Shown here one piece after another: positions 6,947 through 13,864 of a DNA stretch of 18,204 nucleotides. The position numbers and the translations under genes were made by a program. Every line of letters starts with the position of its first letter. Position 1 is the stretch's first letter. The DNA comes from Wenzhouxiangella sp. (lineage in GTDB: Bacteria > Pseudomonadota > Gammaproteobacteria > Xanthomonadales > Wenzhouxiangellaceae), in NCBI GenBank assembly GCA_007123575.1, contig SKKV01000253.1:1-18204 (forward strand), read 5' to 3'. The notes under the pieces were generated by a model. The model did no database searches and was not told the origin of the DNA. It saw only the letters and a list, made by a program, of their open reading frames with translations.

Positions 6947-7180
6947 TTATCTTCGATCGGCGGGCACGCGCACGGTGCGCACGACCCCGTCCTCGGTGAG
7001 AATCCGAATGACATGAATTCGACGCCCGTCCCGCTCGATGGTATGGGCCGACACTACCTTGGCATTGTGCTGGCGCGCCACCCGATCGGCAGCCTCCTGC
7101 AGGCTGAGGGCCCAAGCTGAAACGACCAGCACGATCGAGACGATCATGGCCAGCAGCAGTTGTTTCAGAAACGTGGTCAA
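6947..7180 (-). CDS. Small secreted PepSY-like protein
   Basis: The product has 77 residues starting with TTG at 7178-7180, which has GGAG 10 bases upstream. The N-terminus (MTTFLKQLLLAM followed by IVSIVLVVSAWALS) is a clear signal peptide or membrane anchor. The mature part, LQEAADRVARQHNAKVVSAH followed by RIHVIRILTEDGVVRTVRV, has the alpha-then-beta pattern of a single PepSY domain. The frame extends to a TTG at 7213, but that codon lies in the predicted -10 box, so 7180 is preferred. Small PepSY proteins often precede PhoPQ-type genes. A role as periplasmic modulator of the adjacent kinase is inference. Confidence 0.8.
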   Translation of the reverse strand: MTTFLKQLLLAMIVSIVLVVSAWALSLQEAADRVARQHNAKVVSAHTIERDGRRIHVIRILTEDGVVRTVRVPADRR

Positions 7181-7212
7181 GGTAGTCGGACTCCGGGATA
7201 CTCGATGCTGCA

Positions 7213-7245
7213 ATTGTAAGCCAGCGCGCTTAACGCATTCTGAAC
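7213..7245 (-). promoter_or_regulatory. Predicted autoregulated promoter with PhoP-type direct repeat
   Basis: On the minus strand GTTCAG (7245-7240), five bases and GTTAAG (7234-7229) form a direct repeat of 11-base period, the layout used by OmpR/PhoP regulators. Ten bases further is TACAAT (7218-7213), a strong -10; no good -35 is present. That is the pattern of an activator-dependent promoter whose regulator replaces the -35. Transcription would start near 7206. Confidence 0.6.
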
Positions 7246-7255
7246 CCGGCTTTGC

Positions 7256-8173
7256 TCAGAAAATTTCGGCGACGCAGCAGCGCAGGCTGCCGCCGGCTTT
7301 CTCAATTTCGTCCATTTCGATGCCGTGGATAACGAAACCCCAGCTCTCCAGCTTGGCCAGCTTGTCCGGTGAAAGCGCATCGACGCCGGTCTGACTCATG
7401 AACAAGTCCTTGAAATTCAGCGCAATGCAGTTACCGGCAAAAGCTTCTTTTTCGGCGTTGCTAATCTCCAGCACGTGGCCGGGATAGGCGCTGGCTATTG
7501 CCGCCGGCACTTCGGGGTCGATAAATGCGTCGGGACAGATCACCAGGGCACGCGAAGCCAGAATCGCCATCACTACGTTAGTGTGGTATTCACTGGGCTT
7601 GAGGTCGAAGCGAAAGGTCAACGCCAGATCAAAGGCCTCGTGCATGGCCTGGCAGCCCGCATCGTCGACGCGCTGGGTCATGCCGCAGTAGCCGATGCGG
7701 TGCGAGCGATCGACGATCAGGGCGCCAGTGAGCTCCGCTACCAGGTCACGCTCGGACAAATCAACCAGCTCATAGTTGAGCAAGTCAGTAAAAAATGCCC
7801 GGATATCGCTGCGGACGGCCTCCAGGCGCCGCTCCGGGTGCAGCATGCTTCCAATGATACAGCGGCCGGGAATGCTGGCAAAGACGTTGTTCGGAAACTG
7901 GTCGTCGGGCGTGGTCGAATGGCCTGGGAAGCGCACCAGCGGAATGCCGCAGGCGGTTATACGCTCACTCAGGCGCCTATGCTGGTCCAGGGCCCGGCCC
8001 GGATCAACCTTGACGCTCAAGTCCATGTAGACGTTATCGCGCGCCGACTGCTCGGACAGCCGAAAATCCGTCGGCTCGACCAGAAACACGGCCCGCGGCA
8101 CCGGCGGGCTGTCATTGTTAAGCCATCCAGCTTCGATCTGTTGGCGGAACTCGGCGGGCGTGGTAACAATCAA
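7256..8173 (-). CDS. Arginine deiminase-related guanidino-group-modifying enzyme
   Basis: This 305-residue protein belongs to the amidinotransferase/dimethylarginine hydrolase superfamily. PDDQFPNNVFA (89-99) carries the acidic substrate-binding residues, ELTG (147-150) a likely catalytic Glu, EYHTNVV (195-201) the His (H197), and GGSLRCC (294-300) the nucleophilic Cys near the C-terminus. These enzymes cleave or transfer guanidino/ureido groups of arginine, methylarginines or citrulline. The substrate cannot be told; it is most like the uncharacterised arginine deiminase-related / CtlX group. The start is TTG at 8171-8173 with GGAG 10 bases upstream. No arginine-pathway gene is adjacent. It ends 10 bases before the direct repeat at 7245, so little room exists for its terminator. 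Confidence 0.85.
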   Translation of the reverse strand: MIVTTPAEFRQQIEAGWLNNDSPPVPRAVFLVEPTDFRLSEQSARDNVYMDLSVKVDPGRALDQHRRLSERITACGIPLVRFPGHSTTPDDQFPNNVFASIPGRCIIGSMLHPERRLEAVRSDIRAFFTDLLNYELVDLSERDLVAELTGALIVDRSHRIGYCGMTQRVDDAGCQAMHEAFDLALTFRFDLKPSEYHTNVVMAILASRALVICPDAFIDPEVPAAIASAYPGHVLEISNAEKEAFAGNCIALNFKDLFMSQTGVDALSPDKLAKLESWGFVIHGIEMDEIEKAGGSLRCCVAEIF

Positions 8174-8276
8174 GGCGAACGTGCTCCGAATCTTTGGGCC
8201 GCATATGGTAGGGGCAAAACGGCCGAGAAGAAAGGTTTTCCAGACGCCCTGACCACTCCGGGGTTCATTGGCTCGA

Positions 8277-9233
8277 CTACCGCGGAATAGCCTTCAGAAG
8301 CAGTTCGGGAGCCGCGTCGTCCTTGTGCATGTTCTGGCTGAGTTTCTGGCGCCAGCCGCGGGCCCCGGGCTGGCCGTGAAACAGGCCCAGCATGTGGCGG
8401 GCAATCTGCTGCAGACGACCGCCGCCCTGCAGATGGGCTTCAGCGTATTCCGCCATGGCTTCAACCACTTGGCTCCGACTATAGGCAACGGCCTGGCCCA
8501 GTGCCTGACCCAGCTCGGCCAGAATCCAGGGGTTTTGATAGGCGGCCCGACCCAGCATGACACCGTGCACGGAATCCAGCTCGGACTTGGCCTGCTCAAC
8601 CTCGACCACGCCGCCGTTGAGGACAAAATGCAAGTGCTCAAAGCGCTCGACCAGGCGGTGTACGCGGTCGTAGTAAAGCGGCGGAATTTCGCGGTTCTGC
8701 TTGGGACTCAAACCCGACAGCCAGGCCTTGCGGGCATGAATAATGAAGGTCGTTACGCCGGACTCGGCGACCTGTTCGACGAATTCGACCAGAAAGGCTT
8801 CACTGTCCAGATCATCGACACCGATTCGGGTCTTGACCGTCACCGGCACCGTGACGGCTGAGCGCATCGCCGACAGGCACTCGGCGACCAGGGCCGGCTC
8901 CTTCATCAGACAGGCGCCAAAGCGGCCTTTCTGAACCCGATCAGACGGGCAGCCCACGTTGAGATTGATCTCGTCGTAGCCGCGCTCGGCACCCAGCACG
9001 GCAGCCTTGGCCAGTGCATCAGGATCACTGCCGCCCAGCTGCAAGGCAACCGGACACTCGGCCTGGTTGAAGCCCAGCAGCCGATCCCGGTCGCCGTGAA
9101 TCGCCGCGCCGGTTGTCACCATCTCGGTGTAGAGAAAGGCTTCTGCGTTGATCTGGCGATGGAAATACCGACAATGGCGATCGGTCCAATCCATCATCGG
9201 CGCGACGCAGAGGCGGTGCGAGGTCTTGTCCAT
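8277..9233 (-). CDS. dusA: tRNA-dihydrouridine(20/20a) synthase DusA
   Basis: The product has 318 residues. The TIM-barrel FMN enzyme signature is complete: LCVAPMMDWTDRHCR near the N-terminus, NVGCPSDRV with catalytic C95, the VKTRIG strand, HARKAWLSGLSPKQNREIPP (subfamily-specific for DusA) and the FMN-phosphate loop LNGGV with MLGRAAYQNPW. DusA reduces U20/U20a in the tRNA D-loop using NADPH. The ATG at 9231-9233 has GGGG a few bases upstream, but that is part of a small hairpin (9236-9250). It is divergent from the EVE-domain gene and upstream of the guanidine enzyme on the same strand, about 100 bases apart. Confidence 0.96.
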   Translation of the reverse strand: MDKTSHRLCVAPMMDWTDRHCRYFHRQINAEAFLYTEMVTTGAAIHGDRDRLLGFNQAECPVALQLGGSDPDALAKAAVLGAERGYDEINLNVGCPSDRVQKGRFGACLMKEPALVAECLSAMRSAVTVPVTVKTRIGVDDLDSEAFLVEFVEQVAESGVTTFIIHARKAWLSGLSPKQNREIPPLYYDRVHRLVERFEHLHFVLNGGVVEVEQAKSELDSVHGVMLGRAAYQNPWILAELGQALGQAVAYSRSQVVEAMAEYAEAHLQGGGRLQQIARHMLGLFHGQPGARGWRQKLSQNMHKDDAAPELLLKAIPR

Positions 9234-9235
9234 GG

Positions 9236-9250
9236 CCCCATTTTATGGGG
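9236..9250 (-). repeat. Perfect hairpin over the dusA ribosome binding site
   Basis: CCCCAT and ATGGGG flank three bases in a perfect inverted repeat ending two bases before the dusA ATG. On the minus strand the right arm (ATGGGG) holds the only purine-rich Shine-Dalgarno candidate. A hairpin would hide it, so the element may lower dusA translation (inference). Confidence 0.45.
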
Positions 9251-9281
9251 GAAGCCAGGGCTTTGCTCAACGCCTTGCCGT

Positions 9282-9301
9282 GCCTTGATACACTTCAAGG
9301 C
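9282..9301. promoter_or_regulatory. Palindrome between dusA and the EVE gene, possible operator
   Basis: GCCTTGA and TCAAGGC form a perfect 7-base inverted repeat around TACACT. It lies 30 bases upstream of the EVE start (9331). It could be a dimeric regulator site or cover the -10 of the plus-strand promoter. No regulator is identified. Confidence 0.35.
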
Positions 9302-9330
9302 TTGCCTTTGCTATGAACAGGAGCAGACCC

Positions 9331-9798
9331 TTGAATTACTGGCTGATGAAGTCCGAGCCCGACGCCTTCGGTATTGATGATCTGAAATCACGTCCGCGCA
9401 AAACCGAACCCTGGGACGGGGTTCGCAACTACCAGGCGCGAAACTTCATGCGCGACGACATGAAAAAGGGTGACCTGATCTTCTTCTATCACTCCAACTG
9501 CAAGGTGCCCGGCATCGTCGGCATTGCCGAGGTGGCCAGCAAGCCCTACCCGGATCCCACCCAGTTCGATCCGGACTCCAAGTACTTTGATCCGAAGAGC
9601 GACCCGGACGACCCGCGCTGGATCCTCGTCGACGTCAAGTACAAACGCCATCTCAAGCGAGTGCTTTCCTTGAGCGAAATCAAGGATCACGCCGAGGCGT
9701 TGGGCGATTTCGCCCTGACCCGGCGCGGCAACCGCCTGTCAATCATGCCGGTCAGCGCCGAGCAGTGGGATTACTTGCTGGGGATGGAAAAGCAATGA
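9331..9798 (+). CDS. EVE-domain protein
   Basis: The product has 155 residues beginning MNYWLMKSEPDAFGIDDL, the standard opening of stand-alone EVE (PUA-like) proteins, followed by WDGVRNYQARNFMRDDM and LIFFYHSN. The start is the TTG at 9331: AGGAG (9319-9323) lies 7 bases before it, whereas the ATG at 9313 has no ribosome site and adds six unusual residues. EVE domains bind modified bases in DNA or RNA; the physiological role of these small bacterial members is not firmly known. The stop overlaps the rpiA start as ATGA, so the two are co-translated. Confidence 0.93.
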   Translation: MNYWLMKSEPDAFGIDDLKSRPRKTEPWDGVRNYQARNFMRDDMKKGDLIFFYHSNCKVPGIVGIAEVASKPYPDPTQFDPDSKYFDPKSDPDDPRWILVDVKYKRHLKRVLSLSEIKDHAEALGDFALTRRGNRLSIMPVSAEQWDYLLGMEKQ

Positions 9799-10451
9799 GC
9801 CAGGCCCGACTGAAGATCGAAGTAGCCCGCGCCGCCCTGCGTTACGTCGAAGACGGCATGTTGCTGGGGGTCGGCACTGGCAGCACGGTCAATGCATTCA
9901 TAGACGAGCTGGAATCGTCCGGACGCCGGCTCGACGGCGCGGTGTCGTCGTCAGAGGCCACCACCGAACGGCTGAAAGCGATCGGGGTGAACGTCATGGA
10001 CTTGAACCACTGCGGCGACCTGGAGCTGTATATCGACGGCGCCGATGAAGTGGATGACCATCGCCGCCTGATCAAGGGTGGCGGCGGCGCCTTGACCCGC
10101 GAGAAAATCATCGCCGCGGCCAGCCGCAAGTTCGTTTGCATCGTCGATCAATCCAAATGCCGCCCCATCCTGGGAGAATTCCCGCTGCCAGTCGAAGTCA
10201 TTCCCATGGCCAGGGCCTTTGTTTCGCGCAAACTTACTGGCATGGGTGGGCGACCACAACTGCGCGAGGATTTCGTCACCGATAACGGCAACCTGATTCT
10301 GGACGTGCGCAACCTGGATCTGATCAACCCGGTCAAGGTCGAGCGCGACATCAACCAGATCCCCGGTGTGGTGACCTGCGGCCTGTTCGCACAGCGACCG
10401 GCCGACAAGGTTCTGGTGGCCAGCGAAAGCGGCATCGAGACCCGCGGCTAG
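9795..10451 (+). CDS. rpiA: Ribose-5-phosphate isomerase A
   Basis: The product has 218 residues against 219 in E. coli. GTGST (27-31), SSEAT (51-55), DGADE with D81 and D84, K94 in KGGGGALTREK and E103 all fall on the E. coli active-site numbering. It interconverts ribose-5-phosphate and ribulose-5-phosphate in the pentose phosphate pathway. The start is the ATG at 9795, overlapping the EVE stop; upstream codons in this frame back to 9765 are inside the EVE gene. It converges on fthC with a 7-base gap and no visible terminator hairpin. Confidence 0.98.
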   Translation: MSQARLKIEVARAALRYVEDGMLLGVGTGSTVNAFIDELESSGRRLDGAVSSSEATTERLKAIGVNVMDLNHCGDLELYIDGADEVDDHRRLIKGGGGALTREKIIAAASRKFVCIVDQSKCRPILGEFPLPVEVIPMARAFVSRKLTGMGGRPQLREDFVTDNGNLILDVRNLDLINPVKVERDINQIPGVVTCGLFAQRPADKVLVASESGIETRG

Positions 10452-10458
10452 TGGGTGA

Positions 10459-11070
10459 TCAGGAAGACAGCGCCGAGTCTTTGAAACTGGTCAGTCCGCG
10501 TTCGGTGATCACCCCGTCCATGGGCACATCCCAGCTCTGGGCAGGCAGGCTGTCAACTTGCTGCAGGCTGTAGGCCGAGCCCACCAACAGCGGCCCGGCC
10601 TCGGGCTGCTGCAGGGCAAAGGCAAAACAACGGTCGTAGAAGCCCGCGCCCATGCCCAGTCGCGTACCCATGGCCGAAAAAGCCACCAAGGGCATCAGGA
10701 CCAGCTCCAGTTGCTCGGCAGAAATAGGCCGCCCTTGCAGCGGTTCCGGGATACCAAATCGATTCGGCGTCAGCTGAGCGCCGGGCTGCCAGCGGCGGAA
10801 TTCCATCTGCTTGCCATCAACCACGGGCAGGTACACCCGGCGTCCGGCATGATGCAAGGCTTCCAAAGCGGGATACAGGTTGGGCTCACCACCGAACGGG
10901 TGATACGCTGCCATGTGCAGGCAGTCCCTGTCATCGAGAAAGCGCAGCAAATGCGCGCAAATACTGCGATCAAGCTGCCTACGGCGATGTTCATGCAGGC
11001 TTTTCCGCTCGGCTAGAAGACGGTCGCGGAAACTTGCCTTCAGATCACCCTTTACGGTAGGACGGTCCAT
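10459..11070 (-). CDS. fthC: 5-formyltetrahydrofolate cyclo-ligase
   Basis: The product has 203 residues. The nucleotide-binding signature GTRLGMGAGFYDR (135-147) is present, preceded by YLPVVDG and FGIPEP, in the order known for the family. It uses ATP to convert 5-formyl-THF to 5,10-methenyl-THF in the cytosol. It lies directly downstream of the 6S RNA gene on the same strand, as in E. coli (ssrS-ygfA), and is probably expressed by read-through of the 6S transcript. Confidence 0.96.
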   Translation of the reverse strand: MDRPTVKGDLKASFRDRLLAERKSLHEHRRRQLDRSICAHLLRFLDDRDCLHMAAYHPFGGEPNLYPALEALHHAGRRVYLPVVDGKQMEFRRWQPGAQLTPNRFGIPEPLQGRPISAEQLELVLMPLVAFSAMGTRLGMGAGFYDRCFAFALQQPEAGPLLVGSAYSLQQVDSLPAQSWDVPMDGVITERGLTSFKDSALSS

Positions 11071-11155
11071 TCAGGCCCCGTGATCGCTGAGAGTGAGCGA
11101 AGCCTAACACATGGGCAAGCACACCCAGCCAGGGAAAAGGAAGGAACAAAGGAGT

Positions 11156-11348
11156 GGCGCTCTCCGCCTGTGCCGCTGCAGGTCTGTGACCTTGAACCAA
11201 AGGTTCAGGTGGGTTGGCTCTCCGAGCTTTTAGGCGATTCGCAACAAAAGGCGAATAAGCACACCAGCATCGAAAGTCGCCATCCCGAGGTCAATAAGTA
11301 GGGACAAGGCATATTACGTTCCTGCTCGCGAACACCGCAGAGAGCGCC
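11156..11348 (-). ncRNA. ssrS: 6S RNA
   Basis: About 193 nt on the minus strand, between zapA and fthC, the conserved location. The ends GGCGCTCTC (11348-11340) and GAGAGCGCC (11164-11156) pair in a terminal stem. The 5' part contains TGTTCGCGAGCAGG, like the E. coli TGTTCGCAAGCGGG. The 3' part contains CCTGAACC, TTTGGTTCAAGG and CAGACCTGCAGCGGCA, like the E. coli TTGAACCAAGGGTTCAAGG and CAGCCTGCGGCGGCA. 6S RNA mimics an open promoter and binds sigma70 RNA polymerase in stationary phase. The ends are estimated to a few bases from the stem and the promoter position. Confidence 0.93.
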
Positions 11349-11356
11349 GAACCACC

Positions 11357-11385
11357 AGTCTAATCCTCTGCCATCTGGCTATCAA
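11357..11385 (-). promoter_or_regulatory. Predicted sigma70 promoter of 6S RNA
   Basis: On the minus strand TTGATA (11385-11380), a 17-base spacer and TAGACT (11362-11357) make a strong promoter inside the last codons of zapA. The expected start, 7-8 bases on, falls at 11348-11349, exactly where the 6S terminal stem begins. Confidence 0.7.
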
Positions 11386-11659
11386 GTCGATTTGCCAAAT
11401 CGCGCACGCGCTGGTCGATTTTTTGCTCGCGCTCCTGCAGCTGGTGCCGCAACTTGAGGACCTCCTCGGCCATGTTCAGCGCGCACATCACGGCAATCTT
11501 GTCCATCGAAGAAATCCGCCCGCCGTCCCGCACCTGCCGCATCTGCTGGTCCAGATACAGCGCCGACTCCATCAAGTCGCGGCGCTGGTCGGGCGCACAC
11601 ATCACCCGGTATTCGCGTTCCAAGATCCTGACCGTTACCGGTTCTGCTGCTGCACTCAT
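11360..11659 (-). CDS. zapA: Cell division protein ZapA
   Basis: The product has 99 residues. The N-terminal head VTVRILEREYRVMCAPDQRR is typical of ZapA, followed by LMESALYLDQQMRQVRD and a C-terminal coiled coil (about 60-95, EEVLKLRHQLQEREQK). ZapA forms tetramers that bundle FtsZ filaments at midcell. It begins 7 bases after the zapB-like stop, with a GGTGA ribosome site overlapping that stop. It is followed by 6S RNA, as in other gammaproteobacteria. Confidence 0.94.
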   Translation of the reverse strand: MSAAAEPVTVRILEREYRVMCAPDQRRDLMESALYLDQQMRQVRDGGRISSMDKIAVMCALNMAEEVLKLRHQLQEREQKIDQRVRDLANRLDSQMAED

Positions 11660-11666
11660 TCTTGAT

Positions 11667-11891
11667 TCACCCCGCGTTTTCCAGCGACTTCAGACGCTCG
11701 ATCATGGCCTCTACCCGCGATCGGGCCTCTTCATTTCGCTGCACCAAGGTGGCGCGTTCGGCCACCAGGGACTCCTGGCGAGCGTGCAGCGAGCGGTTCT
11801 CTTCCTCCAGCCGCTTGATGCGGTCGGTGACCTCCCGCAGGCGCTTTTCCAGCCGATCAAGATCGGCCGTGGTCTGATGCAGGGAATTCAT
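11667..11891 (-). CDS. Short coiled-coil protein, ZapB-like (TIGR02449 type)
   Basis: The product has 74 residues and is almost entirely heptad-repeat coiled coil (LDRLEKRLREVTDRIKRLEE, then LVQRNEEARSRVEAMIERL). Small proteins of this type sit immediately upstream of zapA in pseudomonads and relatives. They resemble the division factor ZapB in length and structure, though sequence similarity alone cannot prove homology. It is probably co-transcribed with zapA and may bridge ZapA to other divisome parts (inference). Confidence 0.75.
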   Translation of the reverse strand: MNSLHQTTADLDRLEKRLREVTDRIKRLEEENRSLHARQESLVAERATLVQRNEEARSRVEAMIERLKSLENAG

Positions 11892-11923
11892 GGCGAAATG
11901 TTCTTATACATTACAGAGGCTTA

Positions 11924-11953
11924 ATCATAGAACTTTATGTCCTCACTTCACAA
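11924..11953 (-). promoter_or_regulatory. Predicted promoter of the zapB-like/zapA operon
   Basis: On the minus strand TTGTGA (11953-11948) and TATGAT (11929-11924) are 18 bases apart. Transcription would start near 11917, about 26 bases before the ATG at 11891. The -10 matches consensus at five of six bases. Confidence 0.45.
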
Positions 11954-11997
11954 GCGCAGTTGACTCAGCAGTGATCTGCCGGCGATTGATTGGCCGG

Positions 11998-12006
11998 TGC
12001 TAAAAT
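11998..12006 (+). promoter_or_regulatory. Extended -10 promoter for ygfB operon
   Basis: TGCTAAAAT fits the extended -10 form TGnTAnAAT-like, about 30 bases before the ygfB ATG (12036). The -35 is weak, as extended -10 promoters tolerate. The stretch between 11892 and 12035 holds no gene. Confidence 0.4.
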
Positions 12007-12035
12007 TGCGTACTCTCCCGTTTTACGCGCACGAC

Positions 12036-12566
12036 ATGACCACTGAACAGGAATCCAAGCTGGCCTGGATACTGGCCCTGGCGGCCGACCAGGACCCGGC
12101 CGGTATTGCCGAAACGCACGCCGTAGTTATTGGGCTGCTGTGTGCCCGCAGCGAGCAGGACGAACGCGAGCTCGCCACTCACCTGGCCGCACTCCAGGTC
12201 GGCGAGTGGACATCGGACGACATTCTGCGCCAGATCGGCCCGGCCCTGAGCACCTTGAAAGCAGAGCTGGCATCGCCCGAGATGCGCTTTCAGCCTCTGC
12301 TGCCAGCCGATGACCGGCCGCTGACCGAGCGCACCGAATGCCTGGCCCGCTGGTGCTCCGGTTTCTTGACCGGTTTCGGGGCCGGCCAACCCGTGCTCGA
12401 ATCCGACGAGGCCCAGGACGCACTGCGCATGATCGAACAGATCGCGCGGGCTGCCACCGACCCGGGCTCTGACCAGGAAGCCGAGGAAACCGCCTACGCA
12501 GAACTCACCGAGTTTCTGCGGGTAGCTGTTCTGCTACTGCGTGAAGAAGGAATGATAAAGCGATGA
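12036..12566 (+). CDS. ygfB: UPF0149 family protein YgfB
   Basis: The product has 176 residues from the ATG at 12036. An open frame extends 13 codons further upstream to 11997, but those overlap the predicted promoter. Family traits are ETHAVVIGLLCA near the N-terminus, LARWCSGFLTGFGAG in the centre, and the acidic C-terminus with YAELTEFLRVAVLLL. The family is soluble and helical; in Pseudomonas YgfB has been linked to repression of ampDh3 and beta-lactam resistance (established knowledge), otherwise its role is unclear. Its position next to pepP and ubiH is conserved. The stop overlaps the pepP start as ATGA. Confidence 0.93.
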   Translation: MTTEQESKLAWILALAADQDPAGIAETHAVVIGLLCARSEQDERELATHLAALQVGEWTSDDILRQIGPALSTLKAELASPEMRFQPLLPADDRPLTERTECLARWCSGFLTGFGAGQPVLESDEAQDALRMIEQIARAATDPGSDQEAEETAYAELTEFLRVAVLLLREEGMIKR

Positions 12567-13864
12567 TCCGACAGGAAGAGTTTGCCCGACGGCGCACGCG
12601 GCTGATGGAAGAGGCCGGAGCGCAAACCATGGTGCTGCTGGCGGCCGCACCGCAGGCGCTGCGCAACGGTGATGCCCATTACCCCTACCGCCAGGACAGT
12701 GATTTTCTCTACCTGACCGGTTTCGAAGAACCCGAGGCGGTGCTCGTGATGCTGCCCGGGCGCGAGCAGGGAGAGCAGCTTTTATTCTGCCGTGAGCGCA
12801 ACCCGGAGCGCGAGCGCTGGGATGGCGCGCGCCTGGGCCTGGAGGGTGCCCGCGAGACACTTGGCATGGACGATGCCTTCCCGATCGAGGATATGGACGA
12901 GATACTGCCCGGCCTGATGGAGGGCTGCGGGCGAATCTACATGATGGTTGGCAAGGACCCTGCTCTCGATCAGCGCGTGATCGGCTGGCGCAATCGCCTG
13001 CGTGCCGAGCAGAAAGGCCAGAAGGGCCCCGGCGAACTGGTTTCACTGGAACACTTACTGCACGAACAGCGCCTGTTCAAAAGCCGCGATGAAATCCGCT
13101 GCATGCAGAAGGCAGCGAAAATATCCGCAGCCGCCATGACCCGGGCCATGCGCAGCTGCAAGCCAGGCATGAACGAGGCCGAAATCACGGCTGAGCTCCT
13201 GCACGAATATCAGCGCCACGGCTGTCCCCCGGCCTACCTGCCGATCGTTGCCGGCGGTGACAATGCGCTGGTGTTGCACTATATCGACAACAATCAGCCG
13301 TTGCCTGACAACGGCTTGCTGCTGATCGACGCCGGCTGCGAGTACCAGGGCTACGCGGCCGATATCTCAAGAACCTTCCCGGTATCGGGCCGCTTCACCC
13401 CGGCCCAGCGCGAGCTTTACGAACTGGTGCTGGCGGCCCAGGAGGCGGCGATCGACCAGGTCCGTCCCGGTCGCCCGTTCGAGGCCTTCCACGATGCCGC
13501 CGTGCGCACCCTGACCGAGGGGCTGAAAGACCTGGGGCTGCTGTCGGGCGACGTCGACCAGTTGATCGAAGATGAGTCCTACCGCCGTTTCTACATGCAC
13601 AAGACCGGCCACTGGCTGGGCCTGGACGTTCACGACGTCGGCGACTACCGGATTGACAAGCAGTCGCGTGTCCTGGAAAAGAACATGGTTGTGACCGTGG
13701 AGCCCGGGCTATACATGGGCCACGAGGACGATATTCCCGAACACTGGCGTGGCCTGGGCATTCGCATAGAGGACGACATTCGGGTCACCGCGGACAATCC
13801 GGAGAACCTGACCGCGGCCGTACCCCGCAAGCCCGACGACATCGAAGCCGTCATGGCCGGATGA
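12563..13864 (+). CDS. pepP: Xaa-Pro aminopeptidase PepP
   Basis: The product has 433 residues. The N-terminal domain starts with EFARRRTRLME and HYPYRQDSDFLYLTGFEEPE. The C-terminal pita-bread domain holds all five metal ligands of M24B peptidases: D256 and D267 (DAGCEYQGYAADISRTFPVSG region), H350 (TGHWLGLDVHD), E380 (TVEPGLY) and E403 (GIRIEDD). It removes N-terminal residues that precede proline, using two Mn ions, in the cytosol. Both ends overlap neighbours by ATGA (ygfB and ubiH), so it is the middle of a tightly coupled operon. Confidence 0.97.
   Translation: MIRQEEFARRRTRLMEEAGAQTMVLLAAAPQALRNGDAHYPYRQDSDFLYLTGFEEPEAVLVMLPGREQGEQLLFCRERNPERERWDGARLGLEGARETLGMDDAFPIEDMDEILPGLMEGCGRIYMMVGKDPALDQRVIGWRNRLRAEQKGQKGPGELVSLEHLLHEQRLFKSRDEIRCMQKAAKISAAAMTRAMRSCKPGMNEAEITAELLHEYQRHGCPPAYLPIVAGGDNALVLHYIDNNQPLPDNGLLLIDAGCEYQGYAADISRTFPVSGRFTPAQRELYELVLAAQEAAIDQVRPGRPFEAFHDAAVRTLTEGLKDLGLLSGDVDQLIEDESYRRFYMHKTGHWLGLDVHDVGDYRIDKQSRVLEKNMVVTVEPGLYMGHEDDIPEHWRGLGIRIEDDIRVTADNPENLTAAVPRKPDDIEAVMAG

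Noticed and set aside
6072..7016. Plus-strand open frame of 314 codons opposite the kinase and response regulator
   Set aside because: It spans three real minus-strand genes, shows no motif, and is a shadow of their codon bias.
6933..7115. N-terminal extension of the response regulator
   Set aside because: The ATG at 6932 has a good ribosome site and starts exactly at the receiver domain; the extension overlaps the PepSY gene.
11080..11301. Plus-strand open frame over the fthC-zapA gap
   Set aside because: The stretch is the complement of the 6S RNA gene, and the peptide has no family features.
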